Positions 20,986-23,850 of a stretch of DNA of 23,850 nt are shown in pieces (positions within the stretch are counted from its first letter, which is position 1; every line of letters starts with the position of its first letter). This DNA is from DATGIQ01 sp035295665. Lineage in GTDB: Bacteria; Planctomycetota; Planctomycetia; Gemmatales; Gemmataceae. The translations under genes and the position numbers were made by a program. A model generated the notes under the pieces. The model did not search any database and was not told the origin of the DNA. It saw nothing but the letters and a program-made list of their open reading frames with translations. Where the stretch lies: positions 1 through 23,850 of the forward strand of contig DATGIQ010000351.1 of the NCBI GenBank assembly GCA_035295665.1, given 5' to 3'.

Positions 20986-23280
20986 TCACGGCAGCGGTGC
21001 ACAGTGGCCCGGTGGAGGCAAAGTACACGGTGTCTGTCCCAGGAACGGTTCACCCATCATCTCCTGCCAGAGCTTGGCTTGCTCGGGGGTCAAGAGCTCC
21101 TGGATGCGTGCGATGGCCACTCCCCGCTGGTCGTCGGGTGGCTTCGGTCCATCGTGACCGTGCCGCGTCCCTTTCCCCAGTTGTTTACTAGGTGGCCCCT
21201 CGCGGCCCATCCCCTTACCCGGCGGTTTACCCGGGGGGGAGCCCTCGGGCGGCATTAGATCCCGCGGCATGGGAAAGTAGGTCATCGCCAGAATGGTACG
21301 GATCCGGTCCTTCTGTTCCGCCGTCAACTTCAGTTTTGTCTCGATTGCCGCCTCACGGAAGGCCTGCGGACCTTGGAGCTGAAAGACGATCTGTTCGAAG
21401 CGACGAGATTGCTCCGGCTCGAGGATTTCCTTCACAGCCGCCGCATCGGCGCGGGCTAGGTCCACAAAGCGCTGCTCGCGCTCTTCCGGTGTCAGCTTGT
21501 AGAACTCCCGAAACGCACCGCGCCGCCCGGCGGGATTCTTCGCCAGCGCGCGGAGCTGCGCTTGCTGTTTTTCGGTCAAATGCAGGTCCTTGACCACTTC
21601 TTCCTGAGATAAGAGCTTGAGCCGAAAGGCTCCTTGGAGCGCCGTCAAATCCTCGACAATCTTCTGCACGTGCTCCTGGGTGGCGGCCAAGTCGGACCGG
21701 AGAGCATAGGGGTCGTCGCGGCTCTGATCGATGAATTTTTGATAGTACGAGAGTGCAGCCTCCAGCATTTGCTTGCGCAGTCCCACCACATCGACAAATG
21801 GCTTATCGGCCAATTCCTTCTCCGCCAGGCGAATCAGCTCGTCCACCGAATGGCGGGCGATCTGGAACTGTTCCTTCTCACGCTCATAAGCGGAGCGGAT
21901 CATGCCCAGGCTGATCAGGGAGCCGGCCGCAGTCAGGGCGCACAGCGCGACGGCGGCGACCACCACCGACGGATGCCGCCGCGTCCATTTCCGTGCTCGC
22001 TCCGACAGCGTAGCCCGGCGGGCACGGATCGGTTTGTGTTCGAGGAAGCGTGACAGATCGTCGGCAAGGTCGCGTGCCGTGGTGTACCGATCGGAAGGAG
22101 CCTTGCCCACCGCCTTCAGGACGATCGTTTCCAGCTCCACGGGAATCGACCGGTCGATTGACCGCGGGGACGGCGGCTCGTGATACAGGATCTGGTGCAG
22201 CAGGGTCTGCCGATCGGTGCCATCGAAGATGGGCCGCAGTGTCAGCAACTCATACAGGGTTGCCCCGAGCGAATACACGTCGGTGCGCTGATCGATCAGG
22301 GTACGGGGGCCGCCGGCCTGTTCGGGGCTCATGTAGCGCAGCGTGCCGACCAGGTCGCCGGTCTGCGTCAGGCCGGCATCCGCATGGAATTGCGCCAGGC
22401 CGAAGTCGGTGACCCAAACGTTGCCGCGATCATCGACAAGCAAATTGGCCGGCTTGATATCGCGATGGATGATGCCCATGCCGTGGGCATAATCGAGCGC
22501 CTCCGCTACCTGGAGCGCAAGCCGGGCCACAGAGCGGTAAAACTCGGGCGATCCCTCCGAGCGCTGCGTGGACAACTGGGCTCGCAGTGTGGGCTTGGTC
22601 TCGGCGGCGGGGATGCCGACAGGAGAGGGTAGGGGGGAGTACGGTCCGGTCGGCTCCGCTCTGGGTGCCGAGCTTGCGCCGCTCAGCCCCGCAGGCGCGG
22701 CCCGGCCACGCATGTTGCCAATGACGATGGCAAGGTTTTGCCCCTCGATGAGCTGCATGGCATAGAAATGGACGCCCCGCTCCACGCCGACGGCGTAGAC
22801 CGGGACGATGTTGGTGTGGTGCAAGTGGGCGGCCGCCTGGGCTTCGTTCTTGAAGCGTTGCAACTGCTTCGTGTCCAGGGCTGCCGCGAAAGGGAGGACC
22901 TTGAGCGCGACTTTTCTCCCCAGCGATAGCTGCACCGCCTCGTAAACCACACCCATTCCCCCGCGGCCGAGTTCCCGGACAATCCGGAAATCCCCCAGCG
23001 GGGCCTCGGGCTGCCATTCGCCGGACATGCCGGCCACGCTCACTCCGGCGGTGGTGGCACGTCCGGAGGAACTGGCCGCCTGGAGCGCTTCCAGTCCATC
23101 GAGACAATCAGCCAGAGCCCCGGCGATTTCCGCATGCCGGGCCAGGAAGGCTTGGCGGTTGGGTTTCTCTCCCGCCTCGATGGCTGCCAGGTACTGATCC
23201 AGGGCTTCGACGAGGCGTGGATCGTCCACCGCCGGCGAAAGCGTCCCGGGTTCGGGCTGCTGGGGTTCGTTGTGGCTCAT
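20986..23280 (-). CDS. Transmembrane Ser/Thr kinase with CpxP/Spy-like LTxxQ motifs
   Basis: This 764-residue protein has an N-terminal helical region (LVEALDQYLAAIEAGEKPNR, HAEIAGALADCL) common to ECF-linked planctomycete kinases. The kinase domain at about 98-415 is complete: GRGGMG (105-110), VALK (K127), HRDIKPAN (272-279), DFG (292-294) and VGTLRYMSPEQ. A Pro/Ala/Ser-rich insert of about 58 residues (188-245) lies between the hinge and helix E. One membrane helix is at 439-460. The outer part has four LTxxQ-like motifs (LTEKQ 568, LTPEE 596, LTAEQ 652, LTPEQ 730), as in the CpxP/Spy periplasmic chaperone-like family, and a Pro/Gly/Lys-rich stretch at 677-716. ATG at 23280 overlaps the sigma factor stop (ATGA), indicating coupled translation. 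The likely role is an envelope-stress kinase acting on the sigma factor or the FHA protein; this is inference. Confidence 0.9.
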   Translation of the reverse strand: MSHNEPQQPEPGTLSPAVDDPRLVEALDQYLAAIEAGEKPNRQAFLARHAEIAGALADCLDGLEALQAASSSGRATTAGVSVAGMSGEWQPEAPLGDFRIVRELGRGGMGVVYEAVQLSLGRKVALKVLPFAAALDTKQLQRFKNEAQAAAHLHHTNIVPVYAVGVERGVHFYAMQLIEGQNLAIVIGNMRGRAAPAGLSGASSAPRAEPTGPYSPLPSPVGIPAAETKPTLRAQLSTQRSEGSPEFYRSVARLALQVAEALDYAHGMGIIHRDIKPANLLVDDRGNVWVTDFGLAQFHADAGLTQTGDLVGTLRYMSPEQAGGPRTLIDQRTDVYSLGATLYELLTLRPIFDGTDRQTLLHQILYHEPPSPRSIDRSIPVELETIVLKAVGKAPSDRYTTARDLADDLSRFLEHKPIRARRATLSERARKWTRRHPSVVVAAVALCALTAAGSLISLGMIRSAYEREKEQFQIARHSVDELIRLAEKELADKPFVDVVGLRKQMLEAALSYYQKFIDQSRDDPYALRSDLAATQEHVQKIVEDLTALQGAFRLKLLSQEEVVKDLHLTEKQQAQLRALAKNPAGRRGAFREFYKLTPEEREQRFVDLARADAAAVKEILEPEQSRRFEQIVFQLQGPQAFREAAIETKLKLTAEQKDRIRTILAMTYFPMPRDLMPPEGSPPGKPPGKGMGREGPPSKQLGKGTRHGHDGPKPPDDQRGVAIARIQELLTPEQAKLWQEMMGEPFLGQTPCTLPPPGHCAPLP

Positions 23281-23850
23281 GTCGTTTCTCCATCCAGCAA
23301 CCGGCGCAAACCAGCCAGTGCCCGTGGCCATTGTTTCTTGACGCTATCGATCGTGCGGCCCAAACGCTGGGCTACCTCGGGGAATGTCAGTCCTTCCAGA
23401 TGACGCAAAATCAGCAGCTCGCGCCATTCTTCCGGCAAGCGTCCCAGTGCTTCGGCCAGGAGGACAGACTGTTCACGACGGATGGCCTGATGGCTGGGCG
23501 AACTCTGCGGGGTCACCAGACCGCGGTCCAGGGCCTGAGAAGATTGATCCAGCTCCAGGACTAATTGTCTCTCCAGCCGCACATCCCGGCGTTGCGTCCC
23601 CTGATAGTGGCGGACCAGGTTGGCCAGGAGCGAGGCCAGGATTTGCCGCAGCCAGCCCAGGAACTCTTTCGAAGTCGTGCCCCGAAACTGCGGGAAATCG
23701 CGGCACGCTCCCAGGAACGCCTCCTGCACCACATCGGAAGCATCGACCTTGCCCTGCAAGCGCCGGCCGATTTGCACCCGCGCCAGCACCAAGAGGTAGG
23801 CCCGATACACTTCCAGCAGTCGACCCAACGCCGGGGCCTCTCCCGCCCGG
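23277..23850 (-). CDS. ECF-type sigma factor, 5' end beyond the window
   Basis: The visible 190 residues are open to the window edge (AGEAPALGRLLEVYRAYLLV at the start), so the true start lies beyond 23850; a TTG at 23828 is internal. Region 2 is GKVDASDVVQEAFLGACRDF, then FLGWLRQILASLLANLVRHY; region 4 is LPEEWRELLILRHLEGLTF, then VAQRLGRTIDSVKKQWPRAL with the helix-turn-helix. It belongs to a different ECF subgroup from the factor at 7867, since the linker and the region 2 signature differ. Its stop overlaps the kinase start by 4 bp. There is no anti-sigma factor on this side; control by the kinase is typical for planctomycete ECF-kinase operons. Confidence 0.9.
   Translation of the reverse strand, partial: RAGEAPALGRLLEVYRAYLLVLARVQIGRRLQGKVDASDVVQEAFLGACRDFPQFRGTTSKEFLGWLRQILASLLANLVRHYQGTQRRDVRLERQLVLELDQSSQALDRGLVTPQSSPSHQAIRREQSVLLAEALGRLPEEWRELLILRHLEGLTFPEVAQRLGRTIDSVKKQWPRALAGLRRLLDGETT

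Noticed and set aside
1..23850. CRISPR arrays, rRNA or tRNA genes
   Set aside because: No regularly spaced short repeats, no rRNA-like blocks and no cloverleaf with acceptor and T-loop motifs were found by eye on either strand.

Overview
The window is high-GC DNA that looks planctomycetal, probably from the Gemmataceae side of the phylum. The signs are two ECF sigma factor / Ser-Thr kinase pairs, two DUF1559 pseudopilin-like proteins (each with an FTLxELL prepilin start and a late H-x9-DG motif), an exported protein opening with the LETLEDR-type motif, a small carboxypeptidase-regulatory-like lipoprotein, a VCBS/FG-GAP protein, and an FHA/coiled-coil/pseudokinase giant. This assignment rests on family content only; no rRNA or tRNA is present.

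Layout. Bases 1-581 (minus) hold the start of an exported VCBS-repeat protein. From 1077 to 7701 (plus) lies a compact run: a MotA/TolQ/ExbB-like channel subunit, a degenerate Hsp70/actin-fold protein, an ExbD-like transmembrane + coiled-coil + VWA protein, a hairpin, an exported beta-propeller-like protein, and undecaprenyl-diphosphatase UppP (4-bp overlap with the propeller gene). Then come an ECF sigma factor (7867-8430), a Ser/Thr kinase with a TPR-like C-terminal region (8775-11651) and a DUF1559 protein (11861-12799). On the right, all minus strand, are an ECF sigma factor (running off the window end), an overlapping kinase with LTxxQ-like motifs, a 1266-residue FHA-coiled-coil-pseudokinase, a DUF1559 protein and a lipoprotein.

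The two halves point at each other, and 12.8-15.3 kb, where they meet, is a graveyard of mobile and broken DNA. It holds a dead DUF433/DUF5615 toxin-antitoxin pair whose antitoxin gene carries a 118-bp palindromic insertion with a 7-bp target duplication. Next to it are the orphan C-terminus of a surface protein, a REP-associated tyrosine transposase (RAYT) bounded by exact 20-bp inverted repeats, and a 5'-truncated second copy of uppP about 96% identical to the intact gene. The two uppP copies are direct repeats about 7.48 kb apart.

Functionally, the left block looks like a proton-motive-force-driven envelope machine (channel pair with an Hsp70-like cytoplasmic partner and a periplasmic VWA domain) beside cell-wall lipid recycling. 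The right block looks like a signalling cassette (sigma factor, transmembrane kinase with an extracytoplasmic sensor, FHA/pseudokinase scaffold). The best candidate for an undescribed system is the three-gene channel/Hsp70-like/VWA module at 1077-4502. The best-documented evolutionary events are the dissected DUF433 insertion and the uppP duplication.
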